A DNA stretch of 64,000 bases from Anaerovorax sp. IOR16 (GCF_017168145.1 NZ_JADQTL010000009.1:1016799-1080798); one strand, 5' to 3'. Positions 52,466 to 61,239 are shown, numbered from the stretch's first letter. A program made the numbers and translations. Notes: a model not told the origin generated them from the letters alone.

Positions 52466-53140
52466 TTAATATCTATCCCAAGGAATCAAAATAGCATATC
52501 TATAATCAGGATAATATGTTTCTGTCCCAGTTTGTTTCTTACACCACTTATCCAAAAATCTTTGTAATTCATCTTCATCTACTATTCTATCTCTTGCGTC
52601 TTCATGTAAATCATCTGTTGCTTGCTCTAAAATGCTATCTGCATTTAAATAAATTTTGCTACATGACGTAGCCCATACATATTCTGGTCTTTCGAGCGGC
52701 TCTCCGTACACTTCTAAATTTTCTTGGTTTCTATCATAATGACATTCGAAAAATTCATCTAAATCTGCTATATAGCCGTCATTTCCGTATCCCTCTATAT
52801 ATAACATTCCAGTCTTGTCTTCATCTGCATCGTTATATCCTATTTTAATCGCCTTCTCAAATCGTTGTTTCTCTTGTTCTTGATATCTTTTTTCTCTTTC
52901 AAACCTTTCAATTCTTTGACATTCTTCATTATCACAATGATGATAATATCTTTTACTATAAGGCTTACCACAATGAGGGCAACACTCAATCATTCCATTA
53001 CTACAATTTCTGCATAATTCTATGTATCCTCTATCATCCTGTAACCACCCAACACCTTCACAAATGTCACATAACTTCTGATTTTCTTTTGGAACTTGCG
53101 GAAGAAGCTCAATCTTTTTATCTTTTACTGAAGTTAACAT
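52466..53140 (-). CDS. Multi-zinc-finger protein
   Basis: 224 residues. The first 80 carry three zinc motifs (CDICEGVGW, CRNCSNG, CCPHCGKPY with HHCDNEEC), then a coiled coil (ERFEREKRYQEQEKQRF) and an acidic, Tyr-rich C-terminus. It resembles DnaJ-like zinc folds in the first motif. Function unknown. Confidence 0.65.
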   Translation of the reverse strand: MLTSVKDKKIELLPQVPKENQKLCDICEGVGWLQDDRGYIELCRNCSNGMIECCPHCGKPYSKRYYHHCDNEECQRIERFEREKRYQEQEKQRFEKAIKIGYNDADEDKTGMLYIEGYGNDGYIADLDEFFECHYDRNQENLEVYGEPLERPEYVWATSCSKIYLNADSILEQATDDLHEDARDRIVDEDELQRFLDKWCKKQTGTETYYPDYRYAILIPWDRY

Positions 53141-53161
53141 ATTAATTCCTTTCCATTCTAT

Positions 53162-53404
53162 TTAGTATTCGTTAATTTCTACGATATCTTTAAATTTAAT
53201 TTTTTCTAAACTTCCTCTATCTTCATCCATGATTAAAATAGAATTTGGCATTATTTCTTCTATATTTCCACAATATATTCTTCCATCTTTAATAGTTATT
53301 TCAATACCATCATCCACTACAAATTCAAAATAATCATCTCTTTCATCTTCTTCATCATTAACACAAACTTCTAACTTCTTTACTACGTTAATATCAATTT
53401 TCAT
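53162..53404 (-). CDS. Hypothetical acidic protein
   Basis: About 80 residues from ATG 53404 (AAAAGGAG upstream). Acidic and beta-rich. No family. Confidence 0.55.
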   Translation of the reverse strand: MKIDINVVKKLEVCVNDEEDERDDYFEFVVDDGIEITIKDGRIYCGNIEEIMPNSILIMDEDRGSLEKIKFKDIVEINEY

Positions 53405-53408
53405 ATTA

Positions 53409-53657
53409 TTATTTCTCCTTTTCTTCATAAAAATCTTCAAAACGTCTTTCACAAATATCACAAGGTGGTAAAGGCTTTTTCATTGGATGTCCTACAAATT
53501 CATATTTGCATCCTACACAAGCCTTATTACGGTCTATCTGCTCCTGTAAAATTTGAATAGCAACAACTAAAGACAAATGAAATCTTGTTTCGGGTATATT
53601 TGAAATTTCGTTTTTTAAATCCTCTAAGTTTTCTATAACTTTTTTAATGTTGCTCAT
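53409..53657 (-). CDS. Hypothetical protein with Cys motif
   Basis: About 82 residues; KACVGCKYEFVGHPM and CDIC suggest one zinc site. Start at ATG 53657 after GAAGG. Confidence 0.55.
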   Translation of the reverse strand: MSNIKKVIENLEDLKNEISNIPETRFHLSLVVAIQILQEQIDRNKACVGCKYEFVGHPMKKPLPPCDICERRFEDFYEEKEK

Positions 53658-53835
53658 TATTTTTTCCTTCACTAAATATTTTTATTTCAGTATGCATTCC
53701 TTGAAAGGACATTATTTTATATTTATCGTTATAGTCAAAATTTAATATGTATCCTGCGTTTTCGAGGGCTTTTGTAACTTTTATAACATCTTCCGTATTA
53801 TTAACACTAAAGAATCCTTTTTCCTTCAATACCAT
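53644..53835 (-). CDS. Hypothetical protein
   Basis: About 63 residues from ATG 53835 (GAAAGG upstream). No family; overlaps its downstream neighbour by 14 bases. Confidence 0.5.
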   Translation of the reverse strand: MVLKEKGFFSVNNTEDVIKVTKALENAGYILNFDYNDKYKIMSFQGMHTEIKIFSEGKNNEQH

Positions 53836-53857
53836 TTTATTTTCCTTTCTAATCAAT

Positions 53858-54004
53858 TTATTTTAATTTAGCTGCTATAGTTTCGAGCATAGCTTTACAA
53901 AATGCCACCCATAAAGGGAAAAGAACAATTCCCCAACTCCAAGTAACTATACCAATCAATTTTAAAAATATAAATGTAACTAACAACCATCCTAATAAAG
54001 TCAT
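53858..54004 (-). CDS. Small two-helix membrane protein
   Basis: 48 residues (LLGWLLVTFIFLKLIGIVTW, then VLFPLWVAFCKAML). Similar to small phage membrane proteins; could be holin-like, but this is unproven. ATG with GAAAGGG. Confidence 0.6.
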   Translation of the reverse strand: MTLLGWLLVTFIFLKLIGIVTWSWGIVLFPLWVAFCKAMLETIAAKLK

Positions 54005-54055
54005 TTTATTTATTTCCCTTTCTTTTACTATCAATTTTGCAATTTATGTACTTTT

Positions 54056-54202
54056 TTACTTTTCTCCAGCTAGTAATGCAAGATTTAATAATGCCTTTTT
54101 AAGTTGTTCATTTTCTTGTAATGCCTTGCATAATTGTTCTTGTTGTCTGCAATATTCTTTTTTATAATCTAAATCACATATATTTTTATTTTCATCTTTC
54201 AT
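54056..54202 (-). CDS. Small coiled-coil protein
   Basis: 48 residues (YCRQQEQLCKALQENEQLKK), helical. ATG follows GGAG. Unknown function. Confidence 0.55.
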   Translation of the reverse strand: MKDENKNICDLDYKKEYCRQQEQLCKALQENEQLKKALLNLALLAGEK

Positions 54203-54219
54203 GTTATTTTTTCTCCTTC

Positions 54220-54390
54220 CTAATTCATACTTTTATATTTATATCCAATTGAAAAATCATGTTTCCCAAGGCAGAAAAATAGATATAATTCTTTTACATA
54301 TTTATCATGACATATAAATAACCCTATATGAAAATTATCAATTTTATCATGATATGTAAAAAATCCTTTATTGTAATTTCTTCTTTTCAT
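54220..54390 (-). CDS. Small hypothetical protein
   Basis: 56 residues, Tyr/Phe-rich with HDK repeats (TYHDKIDNF, CHDKYVKELY). ATG follows GAAAGG. No family. Confidence 0.5.
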   Translation of the reverse strand: MKRRNYNKGFFTYHDKIDNFHIGLFICHDKYVKELYLFFCLGKHDFSIGYKYKSMN

Positions 54391-54447
54391 AACTTTTCCT
54401 TTCTAATTTACATAAAACATAAGTTTCATAGCCTTTTTCTAATTTTA

Positions 54448-54469
54448 AAACGTTGGAATTTCAACGTTT
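54448..54469. repeat. Hairpin AAACGTTG-N6-CAACGTTT, copy 4
   Basis: Perfect 8-bp arms around GAATTT, just downstream (minus strand) of the gene at 54477. Confidence 0.65.
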
Positions 54470-54476
54470 GTACTTC

Positions 54477-54992
54477 TTAATCTTTTACTATTTCAAAAGT
54501 ATCATTAATTAAAGTCCAAGCACATGGTGAATATGCTTCTCCACTTTGTGTTTTGATAATATTGAGATTATATCTATCCATATAAATATAATCATTATAC
54601 CAATTACTAGCCTTTATTTTTGTTCCTTGTGGACTTCTTGTTAATAATTCTACAGCTTCTATAAAATTCATTTTATTGATATTTTCTTCATTTTGCTTAT
54701 ATGTGCTGTCCGCTTTTCGTAAAATGTGCTTCCATTTCTTATTACAAGGTATAATTTGTATACCATATTCGCATGTGCTTAAATCTCTCAATATGTATGA
54801 AGCAATTTTCACAGCCTTATCAAAATCTCTTGTGTATTTACAATCTCCAAACATTTCTACAGCTCTTAAAGGAACAATGTCATCCATTACACCTTCCTTA
54901 TCATCCCAATATAAATTATCAATCGCTTGTAAATGTTTAACTCTATATTGGTCTTTACATTGCAATATGTAAACTCCGTTATCTACACTCAT
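54477..54992 (-). CDS. Hypothetical protein
   Basis: 171 residues from ATG 54992 (GGAGGACTA upstream); the longer frame lacks a ribosome binding site. Contains VYILQCKDQYRVKHLQAI and a C-terminal Trp-rich part similar to phage DUF proteins (NWYNDYIYMDRY, GEAYSPCAWTLINDTFEIV). No firm family. Confidence 0.6.
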   Translation of the reverse strand: MSVDNGVYILQCKDQYRVKHLQAIDNLYWDDKEGVMDDIVPLRAVEMFGDCKYTRDFDKAVKIASYILRDLSTCEYGIQIIPCNKKWKHILRKADSTYKQNEENINKMNFIEAVELLTRSPQGTKIKASNWYNDYIYMDRYNLNIIKTQSGEAYSPCAWTLINDTFEIVKD

Positions 54993-55008
54993 GATTAGTC
55001 CTCCGCTT

Positions 55009-56022
55009 CTATTTAACAACGTTATATTTACATTCAGGCATACTTCCACTCAATATAACGTTCCCACATGTAATTCTACCTAAATCTTCGTCATAGCTTG
55101 GAATAAATACAAGCACATCAAACCCAACAGACTTTAAATCATTTTCTACTTCCTTATATGGAGTATACGATACATACCCACCAGTTGTTTTGATATCATT
55201 TTCTTCACATGATATTGTTTTATGTAAAGGTGTAATTTTAACCATAAATTTATCAGGATTAAATAAATCTCTTAGTTTTTCTGCATTAACTTCATATTCA
55301 TCTGCAAGTGCGAAATTTAGGCAATATTTTCTTCCTTTTGGCATAATTAAATCTTTACCAATTTTTGAAATTTCTTCAATAGAAATAGCACTTCCACCAA
55401 ACATGTCAGTGCGTTGGTTTTCATTTGTTGAATTAATACTGAATTGTAACCCAGCATCACCTCTGAATAAATCATTTTTAACATCTATAGTCCAATCGTT
55501 TAAGTGTTTCACTAATAAATTATTTCCTCTTGGTAACATAGTAGTAAACACTGGATGAACTAAGCTTCTTCCGATATATGGTCTTACAATTTTCTGAATA
55601 TCTTTTGTGAATTCTATTACATTTGGATTCCAAGAAGGTTCTCCCATTCTTGCATAGTGAATATTTAATCTTTTAGTAGACTGAACCTCTGGATGTAGCA
55701 ACAATGCTTGCTCAACTTGATTTTTTAAATCATCATAAGTAGCATTAATCCCATTCCCGACTTTAGGTACATCACAGAATCTACATTTTGAATTACATCC
55801 ATATTGAGTAGATATTGTTACTACCCATTTTTCTTCTAACGGCTGAATTTCACCATTTGGAACACCATCAATATCTCTAGTAATACCTAAAAAATCAGCT
55901 TTTACATTCGCATTTTTACCATAATCTCCTATTGATAAAAATTCTAATTTGCCCTTTTCTCCTTGCATAATGCAGATGTCTCCTGTTGGAACTTTTAAAT
56001 TCTTTAAAATCATTTCACTCAT
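55009..56022 (-). CDS. RlmN/Cfr-like radical SAM protein
   Basis: 337 residues. CNSKCRFCD (CxxxCxxC) binds the 4Fe-4S cluster, with GEPSWNPN near residue 130 recalling the RlmN GEP motif. RlmN/Cfr methylate 23S rRNA A2503; similar phage proteins have uncertain targets. The start ATG 56022 follows GAAAGGAAG. It could protect or alter host translation, as speculation. Confidence 0.75.
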   Translation of the reverse strand: MSEMILKNLKVPTGDICIMQGEKGKLEFLSIGDYGKNANVKADFLGITRDIDGVPNGEIQPLEEKWVVTISTQYGCNSKCRFCDVPKVGNGINATYDDLKNQVEQALLLHPEVQSTKRLNIHYARMGEPSWNPNVIEFTKDIQKIVRPYIGRSLVHPVFTTMLPRGNNLLVKHLNDWTIDVKNDLFRGDAGLQFSINSTNENQRTDMFGGSAISIEEISKIGKDLIMPKGRKYCLNFALADEYEVNAEKLRDLFNPDKFMVKITPLHKTISCEENDIKTTGGYVSYTPYKEVENDLKSVGFDVLVFIPSYDEDLGRITCGNVILSGSMPECKYNVVK

Positions 56023-56113
56023 ATGTATTCTTCCTTTCGTATTTAATATTATTATCTATATAAACGTTAAAAAATATCAACGGTATTTTCTCAAAAATTA
56101 AAATCAAACCTTT

Positions 56114-56149
56114 ATTTGGCAGAAATATACGAATATACTTCTACCAAAT
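56114..56149. repeat. Hairpin upstream of the radical SAM gene
   Basis: ATTTGG and CCAAAT, with inner AGAA/TTCT and TATA pairs. On the minus strand it lies after the MazF-like gene and before AAAGGTTTGATTTT. Confidence 0.6.
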
Positions 56150-56165
56150 TATATATAATTATCCC

Positions 56166-56555
56166 TTAATAGGCATAAGAAACTCTTGCATTTTGTTGAG
56201 ACTGCATTATGCTTAAAATACCAACACTTATAGCTAACGCCCTATCGATATTATCCATATTAACATATCCCACCTTTTTTCTTAACCTGCTTTTGTCTAA
56301 CGTTCTCACTTGCTCCATCATAACAGTAGAATCAACTTTTAAACCAGTAGTCTCCTTTTTTAATCCTATGTGCGTAGGTAAATTATTTTTAGTTTGTGAT
56401 GTAATAGCCGCTGCTATAATTGTAGGGCTATATTTATTACCAATATCATTTTGAACAATAAGTACAGGACGTACACCGCCTTGCTCTGAACCTATTGCGT
56501 CAGATAAGTCAGCATACCAAATTTCACCTCGTCTAACTAACATATGAACATACAT
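56166..56555 (-). CDS. MazF/PemK-like mRNA endonuclease toxin
   Basis: 129 residues or about 125 from the internal ATG 56543. RRGEIWYADLS, GGVRPVLIVQND, THIGL and STVMMEQVRTLDKSRL match MazF (NdoA/EndoA type), with the key Arg and Thr/Ser region. MazF cleaves ACA-type mRNA sites. No antitoxin gene is adjacent, so it may be orphan or use a distant partner. Confidence 0.85.
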   Translation of the reverse strand: MYVHMLVRRGEIWYADLSDAIGSEQGGVRPVLIVQNDIGNKYSPTIIAAAITSQTKNNLPTHIGLKKETTGLKVDSTVMMEQVRTLDKSRLRKKVGYVNMDNIDRALAISVGILSIMQSQQNARVSYAY

Positions 56556-56615
56556 CCCCTTTCATTTTTATTTATGTCAATGTATTTATTATTATCTTTT
56601 GTTCTTTATGTTAGA

Positions 56616-56644
56616 AGAGTATCATAGGTATAATTATTTGTCAA
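56616..56644 (-). promoter_or_regulatory. Promoter of the MazF-like gene
   Basis: TTGACA (56644-56639), a 17-bp spacer and TACTCT (56621-56616) with TGA extension (TATGATACTCT). Confidence 0.75.
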
Positions 56645-56724
56645 TACATTTTTTAAAAATTATTTATAATTATTTTTTATTTATATTAAAAGTGCCATCA
56701 TATTACATAATGGCACTTGAATTT

Positions 56725-57684
56725 TTATAATAGATTAAATGCTTTTTTCCAAATCTCATATTGAGTTTTGAATGCATTAATATATCTATTCTTACTCGCT
56801 TCAGATGCTTTGGGATTAATATAATTTTCTACATATTCAGTAATATCCACTGTTTTGGTCAATAATTCATTTTGATGTATTCTATAAAAAATACCTGATA
56901 TATATATATTATTTGAATTTAAAGAAATTGTCTTACCAAGTTTTTTTCTCAATACCACATTCATTCTTGACATTTTTATACGTGTGTATATTTTCAACAA
57001 ATCTCTATTTTCAGTTGTATTTTCTATTAGATATCCCATTCTATATCTTTCGGTTTCACATGTTTTATTCCCACGTATTTTTCCTACATAATAATCCATA
57101 GAAGATAATTTTGAAACATTTTTAAACGCTTCAGGATATAATTGAATTGATTTGTCATTAAATGTAATCATTTTATTTTCATAATTAACATCACTCTCTT
57201 TAAGTTCAAATATGTCATTAGATTTTATTCCATTGAATAACAAAAGAAAATATGTCCTGTATAAATTATCAATAGTGTCTAATTCAACTTCACGAAGAGC
57301 TTCATCTAAATAATTATTTAAATGTTCTTCATCTTTTACCATAGATAACTTATAAGCAACACTCACATCTATATCATTCAGCGAAATATATTCAATTTTA
57401 TTTTCTGTGTTTGGAGTTTTCCCATTTATAATACACCAATCTATATACAATTTTAATTTGCTTAATTCTGTTTCTTGATAGATAACACTTCCTTTAAGGA
57501 AAAGATGTAATGCAAGCATTATAGTCTCATAGGAAAAATTTGAAATATCATCATCAAAATCTTTTTCAATTTTTCCAATCCTATTAAAGAAATTCTCCCA
57601 ACTCTTTTTTAAATTTTCGATATCTCCATCGCTTTTTTTTAAAGAATAGTTAATGAATTGCATTTTTTGTTCTTTATTATACAT
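56725..57684 (-). CDS. MrpR-like integrase-fold repressor
   Basis: 319 residues from ATG 57684, which overlaps the stop of the DGNHR gene. The protein looks like a tyrosine-recombinase fold: N-terminal SAM-like part, then YRTYFLLLFNGIKSNDIFELKESDVNYENKMI (the first recombinase box, but without clear catalytic Arg/His/Tyr set). SP-beta MrpR is a repressor of this type, about 325 residues. An integrase is the alternative, but the element already has a serine recombinase. Confidence 0.6.
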   Translation of the reverse strand: MYNKEQKMQFINYSLKKSDGDIENLKKSWENFFNRIGKIEKDFDDDISNFSYETIMLALHLFLKGSVIYQETELSKLKLYIDWCIINGKTPNTENKIEYISLNDIDVSVAYKLSMVKDEEHLNNYLDEALREVELDTIDNLYRTYFLLLFNGIKSNDIFELKESDVNYENKMITFNDKSIQLYPEAFKNVSKLSSMDYYVGKIRGNKTCETERYRMGYLIENTTENRDLLKIYTRIKMSRMNVVLRKKLGKTISLNSNNIYISGIFYRIHQNELLTKTVDITEYVENYINPKASEASKNRYINAFKTQYEIWKKAFNLL

Positions 57685-58990
57685 CCAATTCACCAACCTT
57701 CTGAGAAAATGTTTTGATTATATTATCTGGAGTATTGTTTCCAGATATTTGATTATTTCTTGACCAATCCATATTTTCTATAATGTTTCTCGTTGCATCC
57801 TTCCAGTTAGGATTGTTTCGTAAAATCATAGATAAATAAACAAATCCATACCAAATATTTTTATTTACGCTGACTCTTCCATATCTCCTTGCTTTTCTAA
57901 AGTCTGAAAAATCATCAACGAAAAATTCAGCCAAATAATTAAAATACTCTATTAACCATTCAGCTAAATCAATTGCTTGTTTCTTTAATTTAAAACTATT
58001 TGCATCATAAAATTTATCAATTGCTTTCGATAAAATAGAATAAGAAATAAATCCATTATCCCAAAATGTTGTTACTATTTTATCCGCATATATTCTTTCT
58101 GCATTTTCATTTCGCTGAATTTCATTAACTACTTCATTTGCAAATGTCATTTTCATAGATTCAATATGGTCTTTCTTTACAGGTTCCACATTCCATTCTT
58201 GTGAAATACATTCCTTTACTCTTTTTGCTGTATAGAATGTAAATACTACTTGAAAATACTTATTTCTGAACACGCTCTTTAGTTCTGGATGGTTAAAATA
58301 AGCGTGTTCAGCAGCTAACGTTCTATGATTTCCGTCTGGAATAATACAATCTGCTCCAATTGGAATAATAATTTTACCTTCCTTATTCACATTTGGGGCG
58401 AATTTACCATCATCCATTAAATTAATTCTTATTGTGTTGTAATTATAAGTTCCATCAACAATCGCTTCTTCAATTTCTGCGACTCTTTCATGATTTATTT
58501 TTATTTTCCTTAAAATCTCTCCTGTTTCATCTACTTCGCCAACAATTTTGCTTTGTCTTTGCAAGTTGGGGTCTATTCTTATAATATTATGCTTTCTCAG
58601 CATGGCAATTTGTTCTATCGAAGCAATACAGCTCCATTGATTTTCATCTAATTTAAAAGCATTTTTTAATACTAAAAATTTAGCGACATCTATTTTATCT
58701 CGTACATATGTTTTAAACTCTTTTAATTCATGCTCAGTAAAATAGTCAGTAACTTTAATTATTTTTGGATTAACTTTTTCTATCGCTTCAGCAAACCAAT
58801 ATAATTCAGCAAGCGGAATGTGATATAATGTTTCAGGATACATTACAATCTTGAAAAAATCTTCTCTGCCAAATTTATCATTTTGTATTAAAAGATTTTT
58901 TATATTATCAAAAAATTCACTATTTATTGCTTCAATCAACTTATCTTTAATTATATCAATTAAATCTTTTTTGCTGTTCTCGTTTAACAT
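57677..58990 (-). CDS. DGNHR-domain protein (YopQ/DndB-like)
   Basis: 437 residues. The motif CIIPDGNHRTLAAEHA near residue 225 is the DGQHR-type signature of DndB and ParB-like proteins. RIDPNLQRQSKI and later FSDFRKARRYGRV flank it. Position next to the MrpR-like gene and size resemble yopQ-yopR of SP-beta (recalled from memory). It overlaps the repressor gene by 8 bases, so both are made together. Confidence 0.6.
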   Translation of the reverse strand: MLNENSKKDLIDIIKDKLIEAINSEFFDNIKNLLIQNDKFGREDFFKIVMYPETLYHIPLAELYWFAEAIEKVNPKIIKVTDYFTEHELKEFKTYVRDKIDVAKFLVLKNAFKLDENQWSCIASIEQIAMLRKHNIIRIDPNLQRQSKIVGEVDETGEILRKIKINHERVAEIEEAIVDGTYNYNTIRINLMDDGKFAPNVNKEGKIIIPIGADCIIPDGNHRTLAAEHAYFNHPELKSVFRNKYFQVVFTFYTAKRVKECISQEWNVEPVKKDHIESMKMTFANEVVNEIQRNENAERIYADKIVTTFWDNGFISYSILSKAIDKFYDANSFKLKKQAIDLAEWLIEYFNYLAEFFVDDFSDFRKARRYGRVSVNKNIWYGFVYLSMILRNNPNWKDATRNIIENMDWSRNNQISGNNTPDNIIKTFSQKVGELDV

Positions 58991-59029
58991 TATAATTACC
59001 TCCTGTATTCACAACATAATAATACTAAT

Positions 59030-59058
59030 ATTGTAACACAAGATAATTATATAGTCAA
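59030..59058 (-). promoter_or_regulatory. Promoter of the DGNHR/MrpR operon
   Basis: TTGACT (59058-59053), a 17-bp spacer and TACAAT (59035-59030) with TGT extension. The gene starts 40 bp downstream after AGGAGG. Confidence 0.85.
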
Positions 59059-59597
59059 ACTAACTGCAATTTATAAACAAAAATATTATGATGACTAAAT
59101 ATATTATTTTGTATTACTAAATCAACATCAGCAACCAATTTAAGCTCTTTATTAGAAATTAGATTATACCCTTCTATCATATATTCTATTCTTTCAATTA
59201 ACTGCTTATGTAATAATATTATCTTATCATCAATAAATTTTATTTTTGTTTCAGCTTCTATCAACATACAGCTCATTTCATTGATAGTTTTTAGTGTTTC
59301 ATTTAATATATTTTCATTAATATTATACACTTCCTCTAATTTATATGTATACCATTCAGTATTCATCATGTAGGGAACTGATTCAACAATCAACTTATCT
59401 TTTATTAATTTATATTTTTTATCAGCTAATATATTATAGCCATCTATCATAGCTTCTAATTTATTAATCAAACTGGATTTTGCAGCATAGAAGTTTTCAC
59501 TATATCGCAATATTTCTTCTTTGCTAACGCATTCAGCCAAATTATTAATCTCATCTAGCGTATTTTTCAAATTTTTCACTTTTGTTAAATTTTTCAT
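59055..59597 (-). CDS. Hypothetical helical protein
   Basis: 180 residues from ATG 59597 (GGAGG upstream; the longer frame to 59687 lacks one). Contains two similar halves (NLAECVSKEEILRYSENFYAAKSSLINKLEAMIDGYNILADKKYKLI and the later LKTINEMS...LIERIEYMIEGYNLISNKELKL), suggesting an internal duplication of a helical unit. No family. First gene of the leftward control transcript. Confidence 0.6.
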   Translation of the reverse strand: MKNLTKVKNLKNTLDEINNLAECVSKEEILRYSENFYAAKSSLINKLEAMIDGYNILADKKYKLIKDKLIVESVPYMMNTEWYTYKLEEVYNINENILNETLKTINEMSCMLIEAETKIKFIDDKIILLHKQLIERIEYMIEGYNLISNKELKLVADVDLVIQNNIFSHHNIFVYKLQLV

Positions 59598-59660
59598 TTT
59601 TATTCCTCCATCATTATATTGACTTTTTATGTAAAAAGTATTAAAATTAATGAATAAAAA

Positions 59661-59738
59661 TTTGCACATAATCAACTTCAAATTCATTTTAGTTTATATT
59701 TTCCAAATTGTCAACACGTTTTGTTGATTTTGTGCAAA
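59661..59738. promoter_or_regulatory. Divergent control region with paired operators and promoter
   Basis: A promoter on the minus strand (TTGACA 59714-59709, 17 bp, TAAAAT 59691-59686) lies between two inverted copies of a 16-bp operator: TTTGCACATAATCAAC (59661-59676) and, inverted, TTTGCACAAAATCAAC (59738-59723). A second palindrome TCAACA-N5-TGTTGA (59711-59727) overlaps the -35. The CI-like repressor encoded downstream is the likely ligand. Confidence 0.8.
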
Positions 59739-59768
59739 CAATTTAGTGGTTTTACCAAGGGGGCTGTT

Positions 59769-60080
59769 ATGATTATCGAACAAATTAAAAAATTATGCAA
59801 AGAACATGAGATGACAATGAGTGATTTAGCTGATAAAATAGGAGTTGATAAATCAACAATTAGTCGTTGGAATAATACTAATATTCCGTCAACACAAGCA
59901 TTGTTGAAAATTGCAGATTATTTCAATGTCTCGATTGACTTTCTTTTGGAAAGGAGTGTTTATGATGAAAACATAATATCTATCCAACGTGCTTATAATA
60001 AAATGAACAATAGCACTAGAGAAAAAATGATGACAATTCTTAAAACTGCTTTCGATGAAGACTTTAAAGAGGATAATTAG
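59769..60080 (+). CDS. CI/Xre-like repressor
   Basis: 103 residues starting at ATG 59769 after AAGGGGG. The N-terminal HTH_3 domain has MSDLADKIGVDKSTISRWNN (helix-turn-helix) and SVDFLLER (end of the domain). It would bind the operators above. The ImmA-like protease overlaps nearly, suggesting an ImmR-ImmA type switch as in ICEBs1. Confidence 0.85.
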   Translation: MIIEQIKKLCKEHEMTMSDLADKIGVDKSTISRWNNTNIPSTQALLKIADYFNVSIDFLLERSVYDENIISIQRAYNKMNNSTREKMMTILKTAFDEDFKEDN

Positions 60081-60081
60081 T

Positions 60082-60723
60082 ATGACTAGAATTAGATACC
60101 AGTATATCAACTCTGAAATTTTAAAATTGTTAAAATCTTTACCAGACAATTTATTATGTTTCCCGTTGGATATAAAAAAAATTATTCAATTAATTCCAAA
60201 TTGCAATCTTTCATCATATTCATATTTTGCAAATCACTACAATGTAAGTATTAATGATGTTATATCTTTGTGTAATAGTCAAAGCGGATGCACTCACTAT
60301 GACGAGGCGAAAAATAAATATTTAATTTTATATAACAACTCTTCAAAAAACTACAATGTTCGTGGCAGACAAATTTGGACTCTTGCCCATGAATTAGGTC
60401 ATGTTAAGTTGAAGCACTTATTATATTTATCTGAAAAAATGGTTGCAGAAAATAGACTAGATAATTCATCTTGTACAATTTTTGAACAAGAAGCAGATTA
60501 TTTTGCAGCAACTATATTATGTCCATTTCAAATATACAAGCATTTAAAAATAACAGAACCACTCGATATTCAAAATATATTTGATTTATCTATTTCAGCT
60601 TCAGAAAATAGATTTGAGCAATATGAAAAATGGAAAACACATCATGTTAAAACCGCATTTGATAATGACCTTGTTAAAATCTTCAAGCCATTCTTGAATG
60701 ATTATAAACTCCGTTCTCAGTGA
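60082..60723 (+). CDS. ImmA/IrrE-like metallopeptidase
   Basis: 213 residues from ATG 60082. TLAHELGHVKLKH (HExxH-like, HELGH) and EQEADYFAATILCP are the ImmA family motifs, with zinc-binding residues. ImmA cleaves the cognate repressor upon damage or quorum signals and induces excision. The start follows GAGG. The stop TGA lies in the following terminator. Confidence 0.88.
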   Translation: MTRIRYQYINSEILKLLKSLPDNLLCFPLDIKKIIQLIPNCNLSSYSYFANHYNVSINDVISLCNSQSGCTHYDEAKNKYLILYNNSSKNYNVRGRQIWTLAHELGHVKLKHLLYLSEKMVAENRLDNSSCTIFEQEADYFAATILCPFQIYKHLKITEPLDIQNIFDLSISASENRFEQYEKWKTHHVKTAFDNDLVKIFKPFLNDYKLRSQ

Positions 60724-60742
60724 TTGAGAACGGGTTTTTATT
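60711..60742 (+). terminator. Terminator of the repressor-ImmA operon
   Basis: CCGTTCTCA pairs with TGAGAACGG, followed by GTTTTTATTTATT. The stop codon is in the loop. Confidence 0.9.
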
Positions 60743-60769
60743 TATTGTTATCTTCATCAAATGTCTGTT

Positions 60770-61027
60770 TTATCGTCTCAAATATAATCTAGGTCTATCT
60801 ACAAACAAACCTTTTACTATTTTCCCGAAACGTTCGTGTGCTTCAATTAAAATATCATTTTCAAAATCACGAATATCACTATATTTTTTATCATCATAAA
60901 GTTTTAAAAATGTTACTCTAAATATTCCATCTAGTAAATCACCATTTCCATTTTTCCAATCATATATTTCGTTACACATTTGTATCAATATATCATTAGA
61001 TAAGTTCTTCGCTAATTCTCTATCCAT
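60770..61027 (-). CDS. Hypothetical protein
   Basis: 85 residues from ATG 61027. Helical, acidic (ELAKNLSNDILIQMCNEIYDW), with a basic end (RPRLYLRR). No family. Confidence 0.55.
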   Translation of the reverse strand: MDRELAKNLSNDILIQMCNEIYDWKNGNGDLLDGIFRVTFLKLYDDKKYSDIRDFENDILIEAHERFGKIVKGLFVDRPRLYLRR

Positions 61028-61062
61028 ATCTGTCAATTCCCTTTCAAATTCTTACTATTGGT

Positions 61063-61239
61063 TTAATCGCTTATAATTTTATTCCAACCATCTTGGTCTT
61101 CCTCATCGGCTTCGTCAATTACTTCATAATCGTCATCCCACTCACTTGCTTCCATTGCTAAATTAAAAGCTTCATCTTCATTATCTGCCCACACTTCTGT
61201 CGGTCTACATTGTCTTATCTTTACTTTATATTTTTTCAT
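61063..61239 (-). CDS. Small acidic protein
   Basis: 58 residues: KKYKVKIRQCRPTEVWADNEDEA and an acidic tail. ATG with GGAAAA upstream. The exact end may differ by a few bases. No family. Confidence 0.5.
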   Translation of the reverse strand: MKKYKVKIRQCRPTEVWADNEDEAFNLAMEASEWDDDYEVIDEADEEDQDGWNKIISD

